A stretch of 64,000 nucleotides of DNA, from the NCBI GenBank assembly GCA_945865635.1, contig CAMBEP010000007.1:82996-146995 (forward strand), written 5' to 3'. Made by a program: the position numbers and the translations under genes. Shown here one piece after another: positions 46,087-55,196 of this stretch; within the stretch, counting starts at the first letter, position 1, and the number at the start of each line of letters is the position of its first letter. The notes below the pieces were generated by a model. The model saw only the letters and a list, made by a program, of their open reading frames with translations, had not been told where the DNA came from and did not search any database. Origin of the DNA: Candidatus Kuenenia stuttgartensis (GTDB lineage Bacteria; Planctomycetota; Planctomycetia; Isosphaerales; Isosphaeraceae).

Positions 46087-47436
46087 TCAACGATCTTCCA
46101 GCCATTGATCGAGAGCTTGAGTCAGGCTCTGGAGACGATCGGATTGCGCTGGATCGGCGGCCAGGTTTTTCTGTTCTGTGGGATCATCGCGGAGATTATA
46201 GAGGAAGGGGCCGTCGGTCGGATTGATGACCAGGTTTTGCGGGTCTCCGCCTTTTTCGAGTTTTGAGGCAGAGACGGCAAGCGGTGTGGGCAGGATCAAC
46301 TTCCAGTCGCCCCGGCGCACCCATCGGTAAGTCATGTCGATCTTGGGCTGACCCAACTGGGAAGCCGTATGCAGGAAGAGTTCACCGAAGATGGTATCTC
46401 GCTGGATTTTTTCGGTTTTGACACTGGAGGCGTTAAGCAGGCTCAGGCCTGGCAGGCCGCGGGCGGCATAGTTGAGTCCGGCGATGTCGAGCAAGGTCGG
46501 GACCACGTCGATCGACGAGACCAGATCCTGTCGCATTCCAGATTTTGTATGTCCTGGCCAGTGAATAAGCAGAGGGGTTCTCAGGCCGCCATCAAACGGC
46601 GAGTTTTTGGACTTTACGGCATAAGCCATGCGCTCGCCGGCCAAAGGGACAGCCCAGCCATTATCAACCAGAAAGACGATGGCCGTGTTGTCGTCAAGAT
46701 GTCGGTCGCTGAGGAGTTTCATGAGAGCGGCAACAGAATCGTCGAACCATCGAATGGTGGCATAATAGGCCTGCGTTTTCGGATCAAGCCCTTTCTCAGC
46801 AAAGGCTTTGACATAAATTGCGGGCGGGTTGTGAGGGGTGTGCGGGAGCATCGGTGCATACCAGAGGAAGAATGGCTGCCCCGCGGATTGGTCGAGAAAG
46901 TCTGCGATTGGAGCCATGGTATCGCGGCCAATGGTCAGGCCAGTGTCTCCGTGACGGCCCTTGACGGTCATGCCGTCGGTAAAACCGGCGTTTGCGTAAT
47001 GACCTTCCCAGAATTTACCGGTCTGAAAGCTGCGATATCCAACCGAGGCCAAGATTCTGGGCAAGGCTGGCGATCGGGCGATGAAGGGGTGGGCGGCGGT
47101 TCGTTCGAGGGTTTTGGGCGGGTCGTTGAAGCAGATACAATGCTGGTGGGCATATTGGCCTGTGAGCAAAGTGGCCAGGCTGGCCCGGCACAGCGAAGTG
47201 GGCACATAACCATTCACAAAGCTGGCAGATTTTGCTGCAAGTGCATCAATGGCAGGTGTCTGCACCATCTTATGGCCCATAAAACCGAAGTCCGTCCAAG
47301 CTTGATCGTCGGCAACGATCAGGACGATATTCGGGCGTTTTTTGACCGGTTTTGCGACTTGATCCGGAGCCTGAGCCCGTGTGCATGAAGCTCCGAGCCA
47401 AAGGGCGAGTGCCGTGGTTGCCAATAATCTGGTCAT
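46087..47436 (-). CDS. Secreted sulfatase with atypical active-site motif
   Basis: A 449-aa sulfatase-family protein. It has a signal sequence (LLATTALALWLGAS), the metal site NIVLIVADDQAWTDFG, MLPHTPHNPP, FLVDNGWA and the basic GGLRTPLLIHWPG. The formylglycine region is C83-R-A-S-L-A-T-L-L-T-G-Q, where the usual C-x-(P/A)-(S/T)-R has Leu in place of Arg. Whether the cysteine is matured is unclear; this Leu variant occurs in a planctomycete sulfatase subgroup, as far as I recall. The frame is open to a TTG at 47469 with GGAG upstream. Confidence 0.85.
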   Translation of the reverse strand: MTRLLATTALALWLGASCTRAQAPDQVAKPVKKRPNIVLIVADDQAWTDFGFMGHKMVQTPAIDALAAKSASFVNGYVPTSLCRASLATLLTGQYAHQHCICFNDPPKTLERTAAHPFIARSPALPRILASVGYRSFQTGKFWEGHYANAGFTDGMTVKGRHGDTGLTIGRDTMAPIADFLDQSAGQPFFLWYAPMLPHTPHNPPAIYVKAFAEKGLDPKTQAYYATIRWFDDSVAALMKLLSDRHLDDNTAIVFLVDNGWAVPLAGERMAYAVKSKNSPFDGGLRTPLLIHWPGHTKSGMRQDLVSSIDVVPTLLDIAGLNYAARGLPGLSLLNASSVKTEKIQRDTIFGELFLHTASQLGQPKIDMTYRWVRRGDWKLILPTPLAVSASKLEKGGDPQNLVINPTDGPFLYNLRDDPTEQKNLAADPAQSDRLQSLTQALDQWLEDR

Positions 47437-47782
47437 GATCGATCGGGGCTCCGGTTGAGTATTTTTCAAGCTTTGACTCCATAAAATAAAGGAATTTTTC
47501 GTCAGGTTCCATTAAAATGCATAAATTGAGTCGCCTTGTCAATGGATGGCTGCAAAAGTCGGTTTTGAGAGACTCTAATTTGGTTCCGATACAGACGAAT
47601 CGAGTGATGGATGGGTAATCACTAAATTGTCAGGCCAGAAACGGGACTTGGATTTATTTTAAGATTGAGGAGCCCTGATGATTAAATCTGTCATAGTCCT
47701 AAAATTATTTCGACATAACTTTGGCAAATGGTAGAGTTTTGGATATAGTTATCTGGAACAAACAATGGAAGAGGCTTTATGG
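47437..47782. other. Divergent spacer between sulfatase and Rrf2 genes
   Basis: About 346 bp, AT-rich near 47690, holding the two divergent promoters. Rrf2 regulators often bind their own promoter, but no clear palindrome was picked out. Confidence 0.4.
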
Positions 47783-48340
47783 ATGTTTACACAGACCGTT
47801 GAATACGCTCTCAGGGCAATCGTACACCTTGCCCAGCAATCGCCAGTGGCCAGCACCACGGAGGATGTGGCTGATGCGACGCATGTGCCGCGAGCTTATC
47901 TGGCTAAAATTCTCAGTGGGCTGCGCCGGGCGGGGCTTGTCAAGAGCCAGAGAGGTCTTGGTGGTGGCATTTCGCTCGCGAAGTCTCCGAAAGATTTGAC
48001 CCTGCTTGATGTAGTGAATGCCGTGGAACCGATTGAGCGGATCAAGGTATGCCCGCTTGGGCTCTCTGAGCATGGTCCCAACCTTTGCCCGCTTCACTCT
48101 CGCATGGACATGGCCTTGGCCTTGGTGGAATCGACTTTATGTTCGACCACGATTGCGGATGTTCTGGCAGAGCCAACCAATAGCATTCCATTGTGTCCAT
48201 TTCCTCCGACCGAACAACCTGCGGTACCGAATCGGGCTTGGGCTTTGAATCGATCCCTCGAAAAGGAACGCGCCATCAAGGCCAAAAAATCCGGATCGGT
48301 CAAAAAGCCAGGCGTAAAAGCCAAAAAGCCGACTTCATAA
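47783..48340 (+). CDS. Rrf2 family transcriptional regulator
   Basis: A 185-aa protein. The ATG at 47783 gives the canonical start MFTQTVEYALRAIVHLA, with GAAGAGG 8 nt upstream; an in-frame ATG at 47765 is less likely. The winged helix contains VPRAYLAKILSGLRRAGLV and SQRGLGGGISLAKSP. Cysteines at 90, 102, 120 and 138 are available; Rrf2 proteins bind Fe-S clusters with three Cys near 90-106, but here only two lie in that stretch, so cluster binding is uncertain. The C-terminal tail is basic (KAKKSGSVKKPGVKAKKP). Confidence 0.88.
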   Translation: MFTQTVEYALRAIVHLAQQSPVASTTEDVADATHVPRAYLAKILSGLRRAGLVKSQRGLGGGISLAKSPKDLTLLDVVNAVEPIERIKVCPLGLSEHGPNLCPLHSRMDMALALVESTLCSTTIADVLAEPTNSIPLCPFPPTEQPAVPNRAWALNRSLEKERAIKAKKSGSVKKPGVKAKKPTS

Positions 48341-48369
48341 CGGCTCTTGGCTGACGATTCCACAGGGCT

Positions 48370-49200
48370 TTATTGGGATTGGCTTTGGCGTCGGCTCTGG
48401 AAGATAACCAGACACGACAGGCCAATCGCCAGAGTGGTCCATGAAATCGGCTCGGGCACGGTGCTGATGGTGTTCACTAACAGGCGGGCGCTATCCGACG
48501 GCTGGTAACTTCCAAGAGTGACCAAATAGGCCATTGGATCCGACAACGTCATGGCGATTGTCAGATATCTGTTCCCATTTAATCTGGCCTGATTGAAAGC
48601 CGCAACAAACGAGAATGGCATGGTGGCCGTATACCAGTTGATATTGCCTGACCCGCCACTGATGTTTGGAGCCATGGTGATATCGATCGAACCAAGGCCG
48701 GATGCTCCAAGATCGTTGTAAATGGCTCGGCTTGAGGGATCAAAAAAGTCCGTGTGTCTGGCGGCAATTGTCTCCGGAGTGGTTTGGGCCGGCAGCCCTA
48801 AATTCAACTGGATTTGCGAGCCAGGAAGCGGATTGCCGCCCTGCATGGTGGTCCATGACTGCACACCCACAGTGAGCGTTGCTCCCACAAGCGATGCGTC
48901 TGCCGCGAACGTATCAAAGATCAGATAAGAACGCATTTCACGAGGTGCACCAATGCCCTGCCTGTTGCCCAGTTCGGTGATACTAATCCCGCCCAGGCCT
49001 GTCGTATTATTTCTTGGGCTGCTGGAATGATCGTCTGTATATTTACCAGACGTGTTCGGCAGAAGTGTGAGTTGACTGGCCATGCTCTGGGTCTGTAAGC
49101 CCAGAACCAGGCCCAGAACCAGCAAAGCCATGCGTCTTGCAGGCGCTGTTCTGAATTTTGAGGAATCGCCGACGCTCGAACAAAGTGAATCAATGGACAT
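48370..49200 (-). CDS. Secreted PEP-CTERM protein
   Basis: A 276-aa protein. The ATG at 49200 has GGGAGG 8 nt upstream, better than the upstream in-frame starts. A signal peptide (MALLVLGLVLGLQTQSMAS) is followed by a beta-rich Ser/Thr/Asn/Gly-rich mature part (TLLPNTSGKYTDD, VGVQSWTTMQGGNPLPG). The C-terminus is a PEP-CTERM sorting signal: VPEPISWTTLAIGLSCLVI followed by a basic cluster (FQSRRQ). Exosortase processes such signals during delivery to the surface or matrix; no exosortase gene is in the window. Confidence 0.85.
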   Translation of the reverse strand: MSIDSLCSSVGDSSKFRTAPARRMALLVLGLVLGLQTQSMASQLTLLPNTSGKYTDDHSSSPRNNTTGLGGISITELGNRQGIGAPREMRSYLIFDTFAADASLVGATLTVGVQSWTTMQGGNPLPGSQIQLNLGLPAQTTPETIAARHTDFFDPSSRAIYNDLGASGLGSIDITMAPNISGGSGNINWYTATMPFSFVAAFNQARLNGNRYLTIAMTLSDPMAYLVTLGSYQPSDSARLLVNTISTVPEPISWTTLAIGLSCLVIFQSRRQSQSQ

Positions 49201-49447
49201 GGGTGTAGCCTCCCTGAAAATAGACAGACTAACCATAGAAGCCTGTCTACTGGTGAACCAAATGAACAATTTCGAATCGTTCAATCTCAAGAATTTACGC
49301 TTTGGCCAACGAAAGCACAATAGACATCAAAGTCGTGTATTGATCTCGCACGGATTCAGAATCAGGTTGGTCGTGGCCAGCAAGATCGACTATGATTTAA
49401 TGATCATGTGAACCCTTGGATCAAAAAACTCATCAGAATTCGCCACC

Positions 49448-49921
49448 ATGCCCAGCTCAAAACCAAATCGGACAGCTCAAAACCCACGGGATCAGATTTC
49501 AGGCACATCCGGGCGACTGTTTATCATGCTTTTTTCGATCGCGGTTTTGATCGCCTGGGGCTCTCTCTGGCTTGCATTTCAAGCTTGGAAAACCGGATAT
49601 GACCAAAAGTCGCTGGTTGGTCGGGACACGGCCCGTCACATTCGCAAACTGGTGGATTCCAAACCGGCAGGCATTTCTGCAACCACCTGGGAAGATGCAG
49701 TGGATCATGCCGAGGCGATGTTGATCGCTGTGACGGGGTCAAACCTGTTGAGCGTTCCTCAAATCGAGGAATTGACAACCGAGATCGATCAATGTGTCGA
49801 GGCCACCCGCCGCAACCCGGAACAAGGCCCTGCACTCTTGAGGCAACTTTGGAACGAGCTGGCAAAACGGGCTGGCCCCATTGCAGAGATCTACGGCAGA
49901 CCAAGGCTGATCATGCCTTGA
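49448..49921 (+). CDS. Single-helix membrane protein
   Basis: A 157-aa protein with a cytoplasmic N-terminus of ~22 residues, one membrane helix (GRLFIMLFSIAVLIAWGSLW) and a helical extracytoplasmic domain (ATTWEDAVDHAEAMLIAVTG, IEELTTEIDQCVEATRRNP). No family recognised. Confidence 0.6.
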   Translation: MPSSKPNRTAQNPRDQISGTSGRLFIMLFSIAVLIAWGSLWLAFQAWKTGYDQKSLVGRDTARHIRKLVDSKPAGISATTWEDAVDHAEAMLIAVTGSNLLSVPQIEELTTEIDQCVEATRRNPEQGPALLRQLWNELAKRAGPIAEIYGRPRLIMP

Positions 49922-50172
49922 AGCCCGCCCCATGATGGTCAGCCTTGATGCGGCTCAAGCCGGACTCAAACTATGATGATCGGCGAAGGATTGAGTCCAA
50001 AGCAAGATTCACTCAATACGTTGCCTGCCTCAATTGCGTAGGCAGTTCGGCTTGATCCGATAAAAGCCGTCTGACCTCTTGGAAATTCTCTCCCATTGGA
50101 CCACATCCGGATCAGATTGGGTGTATAGTTCATTTACCAAGGCGATTTGAGCCCTTGGGGGATGAAACGACC

Positions 50173-50259
50173 ATGATGGCAGCCATCAGGCTTTTTGATC
50201 CTCACAAAGGCGGCTCTCGCTGGAATCTCCTGTGCTTGCAACTTGCGGTTTGCTTCTGA
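50173..50259 (+). CDS. Short ORF or leader peptide
   Basis: A 28-aa frame starting ATGATGGCAGCC, with GGGGGATG about 10 nt upstream. The peptide starts MMAAIRLFDPHKGGSRWNLL and ends cysteine-rich and hydrophobic. A strong terminator begins 10 nt after its stop, and TATAGT at 50124-50129 could be a -10. It may be a leader peptide, an attenuator or part of a small RNA; coding is unproven. Confidence 0.35.
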   Translation: MMAAIRLFDPHKGGSRWNLLCLQLAVCF

Positions 50260-50268
50260 CGAGACGAG

Positions 50269-50305
50269 AACCCTGGGATGTCGCAAGGCCTCCCAGGGTT
50301 TTTCG
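50269..50305 (+). terminator. Rho-independent terminator of a short transcript
   Basis: A perfect 10-bp stem AACCCTGGGA/TCCCAGGGTT with a 12-nt loop, followed by TTTTCG after the paired TT. No long gene ends just upstream, so it marks the end of a short transcript. Confidence 0.8.
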
Positions 50306-50574
50306 TTGGCATTTTTGGTAACTCGATATCCAAACCTATGTTACATTCCTCTTGCCAAAGTTTTTGGGCGATTTGCACAATTGGGCTTTGAACTTTTCTT
50401 GGTGGCTTTCCCAAAAAAAACTTGGAAATTGAGCTTGTCGAATTTTGAATTCGTGGCAAAATCTCGCAAAAGTGCGGAATTGTTCGCATGCGTTCGCCTT
50501 AATGTCCGATTCTATCTGATAAGGGTAGGAATGGGTGCTTAAAGGTGGTCGTGACTTTTAACGCTGCAGGTCTG

Positions 50575-50799
50575 ATGTCAGGAAAGGAATCCAGGCATCC
50601 TGTAACGGGTCAAACAGAGTCAATTCAGTTAGACACACACGCAATACGATTCCGAAGTCGCGGGATTTGGTGTTGGACTTGTGGAGAATTCTTCATGGAT
50701 TGGTCGCCGGTGGATTTTGATCCACAGGTGCTTCTGGAAGAAGGCTCGCAGGAGATCAGCCAAGCCGAGTGGGACTCAGGAATCAGCAAGGAGGCGTAG
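50575..50799 (+). CDS. Small CxxC protein upstream of the proline-rich gene
   Basis: A 74-aa protein (a GTG at 50545 in the same frame is an alternative start). The centre HAIRFRSRGIWCWTCGEFF carries one CxxC pair that could bind metal or form a disulfide. The acidic end (EEGSQEISQAEW) contains the Shine-Dalgarno of the next gene, whose TTG start lies 2 bp after this stop, implying translational coupling. Not recognised. Confidence 0.5.
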   Translation: MSGKESRHPVTGQTESIQLDTHAIRFRSRGIWCWTCGEFFMDWSPVDFDPQVLLEEGSQEISQAEWDSGISKEA

Positions 50800-50800
50800 C

Positions 50801-53647
50801 TTGCGTAACCCAAGATGGACATGGACGGCTGTAATGGCCGCAATGGGCCTCGCGGCATCGTCGCCCTGGATCGATGCACAAACCAATCGCGGGCTCGAAC
50901 CGGGCGGTAACCCGACTAACTTGCCAAAGGGTACGACCGGCGCTGAAGCTGCACCGGCTCAGAAACCGAAGGCCACGGCCCGCAAGCCAGCGGCTCCGGC
51001 GATGGATCCTGGCGAGGCGGCCATGCTCCGCAGCCGAAGTGCCCGAACGGTTCTTCGCAATGGCATCGACTACATTAAATATCAGCAGTATGAAAAATCG
51101 CTGGTTTATCTTCGGGAAGCCGAACGCCGTAAGGATCAGCTCAATCCCGCCGAGATCACAAGCCTTCGGCAAGGCATCGAAGCTGCTCAGGAAGGGCTAC
51201 GGGCACCTTCATCCCAGGTAAGTTATGCCAAAACACGAAGGCCGCAGGCTGGTTCCATCGCCATCGCTGCGAAACAGCAAGCCATCGCCCCAACCGACCC
51301 AGCCATGATTCAAGCGGGTACCGAAGCCCCGATCCAATCGCCACCAGTGGCCCAGCAAGCCGCTCGAATTGTTCTCGAACCGATTCCACCAGAGGCCTTA
51401 GCCAAGGCTCTGCCGACTGCCTCAGAGCTGGCTCATTCAAAATCGGCCGCATCGGCTCGCAGACAATACGAGTCTGCCGGAAATTCCGGCGGTTCCGACC
51501 CCCTGCCCCCACTGACTCTCCCGTCATCGCTCAGCTCGCCTGAGACGCCTGCGACGGCTCAAATCGCTGCCGTTACGGTATCTGAGGCAAAGCTCGAGGA
51601 GAATTCTCCGGAACCTGTGAAGGTCGAACTCGCCCAGCCGGTGAAGGCAGCAAACGCTCCCGAACCACTGCCCGGCAGCCCCATTGCACGTTCCTCAGCA
51701 GTGGTCACAGAACCAGCAACACGTGATGAATCTGTCTCGACCGTGAACGACAATTCCAAGCCAGTCCTTGAGGATTCACCTGCGTTGCCGCCGCTGAGCG
51801 TTCCACCAGGCTCTGTTGAGATTGTCGAGGACTCCACCCCTCTGCCTGCCTTGCCCGTGGAATCCCGTACACCGCCATTGAAGCCTCCGGCTGCCGAAAC
51901 CGAAGTCCAATCTCAAGCCCCTGTTGTGGAGACTCCGGAACTGCCGGCTGTGGAACCCGCTGATCAGCCAGTGGTGGATGTGCAACCTGTTGCCAGGATT
52001 GAAACCAAACCCGCTCAACCAGTCATTCCGACTCTACCTGAGCTCGCCGTCAAACCAGACCTTCCGGCTCTGCCAGTGGCAGAACCCGTTAAGCCTGATC
52101 TGAAACCCATGGATTCGAACCAGGCGGAAACCGAGCTGACATTGCCAGCACCGCCCGTGGCTGAAGTCCATGTGGATCCGGTCAAAGAGATTGCCGAGCC
52201 GATTCAGGCCCCGGTAGAATCCAAGGCCGTTGCCAACCTGGAATCTGCTCCGGAATTGCCGCCTCTGCCAGTGGTTGATTTGAAAGAACAAGCTGCGGAA
52301 GCGAAAAAAGCCGTCGAACTGGAAGTCAAGCCAGCCACGGTTCAATTGCCGGCGACCGAAACGGCTGTCATCGAGAAAACGGTTCAGGAAGTGGGCGGGA
52401 TCCCAGTTCTGACACCGCTTCCTGACGACGAGGATACAAGTGCTCCGGTCAAGCCGCTTCAGCCTGAGCGGATCGCGGCAAAACTTGTCGACGAAGAAGC
52501 GGCCAAGCCGCTCTCTAACCAATCCTTGCCACCCCTGCCAGATGCCCCAGCCGACGCCAAGCCACAATCGGTTGGCGACCTGCCAGTCTTACCGCCATTG
52601 CCAATCGCCCCGGAAGAGGCTCAAGAGTCATTGAAAGAGGCCCATGCGGCTCCCCTGCCAGTCGACTCAGACGCGACAGAGCCTTTGAAACCAACTTCTG
52701 TGCCCGCAACGGCAACGGAAGCTGCAAAGCCTGAATCTGCTGCAAACTTGCCACCCTTGCCCGTGGTTTCAGCGAACACGCCTGACTCGCCCCCTCTGCC
52801 CCCTGCTCCACCTGCCGCTGAACCGGCCCAGGCTGAGCCGATGCCCGAGCGGGTGGCCCGCGCCGAACCTGCTCCCGCCGTTTCCGCCGATAGTCTGCCA
52901 GCACTGCCAGCCGAAGAGGTTTCCAAAACGGTCACCCCTTCTCCAAGTTCGGTGGGCGACCCAGAACTCGGTAAGATTACGGACAAGTATCTCTCAGGCC
53001 TCTCCTTGGAGCGTCGCCGGGAAATCGAACAGATGGCTCGCATTCAGGGTGGCCGGACAGGATCCACACCGGGTCTGTCGACACTTGGAAACCAGCCGCC
53101 TGATGAAGCGGGAAATGTTACGACACGACCTGGCGTCCCAGGCTCAAGCTCATCCATGAACGCCACGGACGACCCACTTGTCAGGCTTGAACTGCCACGG
53201 GCCCCTAGCCCTGCCGAAGCTCGCCCAATCCGGGCCATACTTCTGCCTGAACAGTTCGACAACCTCAAGCCACGTCAATTTGACCCACGCCGAAAAATGT
53301 GGGCCTCAGCCGCAGTGGCTCACTTCCCACTTTACTTCCAAGACCCAAGTCTTGAAAGATATGGGATTTCTGTCGAGCAAAGGCTAGGCAGCAAGGGTCG
53401 CAGGCTGACCTATCCCATTGACGATCCAAAGCAAAGCAAGCTGCGTAACCAGCTTGCTTCGCCGATCATCTCAGGCGGTCTGTTCGCATTTCAGATCGCA
53501 ACCTTCCCACTGCGTGCCATTGCCGATCCACCATGGGAATCGGAATACGACCTCGGCTACTATCGCCCTGGCGATGTGGTGCCTGAAGATACTGTGGTTC
53601 TGCCCTGGAAGGGCGTCGGGCCGCTCTTCAAAGGCAACAAATATTGA
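50801..53647 (+). CDS. Large secreted Pro/Ala-rich protein with conserved C-terminal domain
   Basis: A 948-aa protein. The TTG at 50801 is chosen because AAGGAGG ends 6 nt before it and a signal peptide (WTWTAVMAAMGLAASSPWID) follows; an ATG at 50681 in frame has neither. Residues ~70-130 contain a helical stretch (NGIDYIKYQQYEKSLVYLRE). About 130-790 is a low-complexity region of Pro/Ala/Glu/Val with repeated LPPLP/LPALP motifs. The last ~125 residues are ordered (WASAAVAHFPLYFQDPSLERYG, DLGYYRPGDVVPEDTV), a domain of the FPLYFQD...LGYYRPG type found in exported planctomycete proteins. The Pro-rich part may span the periplasm or cell wall. Confidence 0.8.
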   Translation: MRNPRWTWTAVMAAMGLAASSPWIDAQTNRGLEPGGNPTNLPKGTTGAEAAPAQKPKATARKPAAPAMDPGEAAMLRSRSARTVLRNGIDYIKYQQYEKSLVYLREAERRKDQLNPAEITSLRQGIEAAQEGLRAPSSQVSYAKTRRPQAGSIAIAAKQQAIAPTDPAMIQAGTEAPIQSPPVAQQAARIVLEPIPPEALAKALPTASELAHSKSAASARRQYESAGNSGGSDPLPPLTLPSSLSSPETPATAQIAAVTVSEAKLEENSPEPVKVELAQPVKAANAPEPLPGSPIARSSAVVTEPATRDESVSTVNDNSKPVLEDSPALPPLSVPPGSVEIVEDSTPLPALPVESRTPPLKPPAAETEVQSQAPVVETPELPAVEPADQPVVDVQPVARIETKPAQPVIPTLPELAVKPDLPALPVAEPVKPDLKPMDSNQAETELTLPAPPVAEVHVDPVKEIAEPIQAPVESKAVANLESAPELPPLPVVDLKEQAAEAKKAVELEVKPATVQLPATETAVIEKTVQEVGGIPVLTPLPDDEDTSAPVKPLQPERIAAKLVDEEAAKPLSNQSLPPLPDAPADAKPQSVGDLPVLPPLPIAPEEAQESLKEAHAAPLPVDSDATEPLKPTSVPATATEAAKPESAANLPPLPVVSANTPDSPPLPPAPPAAEPAQAEPMPERVARAEPAPAVSADSLPALPAEEVSKTVTPSPSSVGDPELGKITDKYLSGLSLERRREIEQMARIQGGRTGSTPGLSTLGNQPPDEAGNVTTRPGVPGSSSSMNATDDPLVRLELPRAPSPAEARPIRAILLPEQFDNLKPRQFDPRRKMWASAAVAHFPLYFQDPSLERYGISVEQRLGSKGRRLTYPIDDPKQSKLRNQLASPIISGGLFAFQIATFPLRAIADPPWESEYDLGYYRPGDVVPEDTVVLPWKGVGPLFKGNKY

Positions 53648-53683
53648 TTCTGTGACGAAACAAAGAATCTGACAAAGCCCAGA

Positions 53684-53721
53684 CAGTCGGCCCCGGAACC
53701 ATCGGGGCCGACTGTTTTTTT
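53684..53721 (+). terminator. Rho-independent terminator
   Basis: A perfect 11-bp GC-rich stem (CAGTCGGCCCC/GGGGCCGACTG) with a 9-nt loop and seven T residues. It ends the proline-rich protein transcript. Confidence 0.95.
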
Positions 53722-53909
53722 GGTGCTTCCCAGGCGGTGGCATTCAAAGCAGATGGACCGCCACTTTCCGAGCCCTTCCCCCTGGCCACAATTCGGTTTC
53801 ACGGATCAGCACATTTTGGGGCCTAAATGGCTATGATCCATCGCCTTGTGTTTGTCATACAACGAAGCGTTTTTTAAGACCAATCGGGTCTCTGTTTCAA
53901 AGCTTTTTT

Positions 53910-54665
53910 CTATTCTTCGTACCTGCGTAGCATTTGCCTTGGCAAACCGATGTCAATAATCTCCACCCGGCCTGTCCACTGAATGGCTTGGCGCAGATAA
54001 AACCCAACCTTTGGCGCAACAAATGTCGCTGTGAGTCGAGCCTTGATGGCAACTCCAGCCACATCGCCCGTGTTTGCATCCATACCCGAGGGGATGTCCA
54101 AAGCCATCACGGGCTTACCACTTTGATTGATCACATTGACGATATCGCCTGGCAAGTCGCCAGGAATCAATGCCCTTGTCAGACCGGTTCCAAACAGGCC
54201 ATCCACCACCCAATCCGCCTGTTCGAGTATCGATTCCAACTCTGTCGGCTCAAAAACCCTCGACTGGTTCACTCCAGAAGCTTGCAGGATACGGTGCTGG
54301 GCAGGCGCATCGCCCCTGAGCTCGCCCGCGGGTGTGATCCAGACCACTTTCACCTTGGCCAAGCCCGACGCCTCCAAATGACGCGCCAAAACCGCTCCAT
54401 CACCTCCATTATTACCTGGCCCACACACCACAACCACCGATGCTGGCGGGCTTTGATAACTGGCAAGGCCTGTTTCGGTCATGGCCCACGCCAAAACCCG
54501 GGCCGCCCCTCGGCCTGCATTCTCCATCAAAACCATGGTCGGCAAACCCAGCTCAGCCAGCGCAAGTTCATCAATGGCTCGCACTTCCTCACGCGTCATG
54601 GGCCGCAGGCGATATCGAGATCCCTCAAGCGTTTCCCGCCGGTCGGATCGATCATCAATTATCAT
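53910..54665 (-). CDS. nnrE: NAD(P)H-hydrate epimerase
   Basis: NnrE interconverts the R and S forms of damaged, hydrated NAD(P)H so that a dehydratase can repair it. The 251-aa protein holds only the YjeF N-terminal domain; the dehydratase domain is absent and would be encoded elsewhere. Motifs: MTREEVRAIDELALAEL, LPTMVLMENAG, VVVVCGPGNNGGDG (nucleotide loop), WVVDGLFGTGLTR and ALDIPSGMDANTG. The ATG at 54665 has a GGA/AAGGA context; residues 1-22 are an extension. Confidence 0.93.
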   Translation of the reverse strand: MIIDDRSDRRETLEGSRYRLRPMTREEVRAIDELALAELGLPTMVLMENAGRGAARVLAWAMTETGLASYQSPPASVVVVCGPGNNGGDGAVLARHLEASGLAKVKVVWITPAGELRGDAPAQHRILQASGVNQSRVFEPTELESILEQADWVVDGLFGTGLTRALIPGDLPGDIVNVINQSGKPVMALDIPSGMDANTGDVAGVAIKARLTATFVAPKVGFYLRQAIQWTGRVEIIDIGLPRQMLRRYEE

Positions 54666-55196
54666 CGCTTTCCAAATCCTTCCCTGCTGGCGACAAACCT
54701 AAGTCGAAACCCTTCCTAATTCGGATCCTTCCATTTTCCGTTGTCCCGCCACCTTTCACCAGCTTTTTTCGTTAAAGGTTTTTTGGGCAGAAACCTGTTT
54801 CTTTACAGCAAACGGACCATCTGTTGCTTGAAAAACTTCTAACACCTTTCTATTTATATGGTTAGAACTGCATTTGGCTTGACCATGCCTCAGGCCGCAA
54901 ATTCTGGTCGATTCACAACCCCATTCAGGCTCATTCGACTCAATTCCTACTCGACCAAGCGAATCCGAAAAAATAGAATTCACACAACTATCTACAATTA
55001 AATCACTTAGAAATATACTTTACTAAGGTACGTAACTTTGTCGAGAATTAATCTTGACTAAGAACATGATCTTTATCATATTTGAATAGAGTGAGAGAGA
55101 GAAAGGGACGGGGGATCAGGTCTTGGAGGACTTGAAAACCGTGTGGTCAAAAGAACCGTCTCGGATTGGAAACCTGGAAAAAAGGGGTAGGAACAG
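54666..55196. other. AT-rich divergent spacer upstream of the second DUF1559 gene
   Basis: 531 bp, AT-rich toward 54960-55090, without a credible gene. It holds the promoters of nnrE and the DUF1559 gene. Confidence 0.5.
55054..55082 (+). promoter_or_regulatory. Candidate sigma-70 promoter
   Basis: TTGACT (55054-55059) is followed after 17 bp by CATATT (55077-55082) in AT-rich DNA, 114 bp before the DUF1559 start codon. The -35 matches 5/6 and the -10 4/6. Confidence 0.4.
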
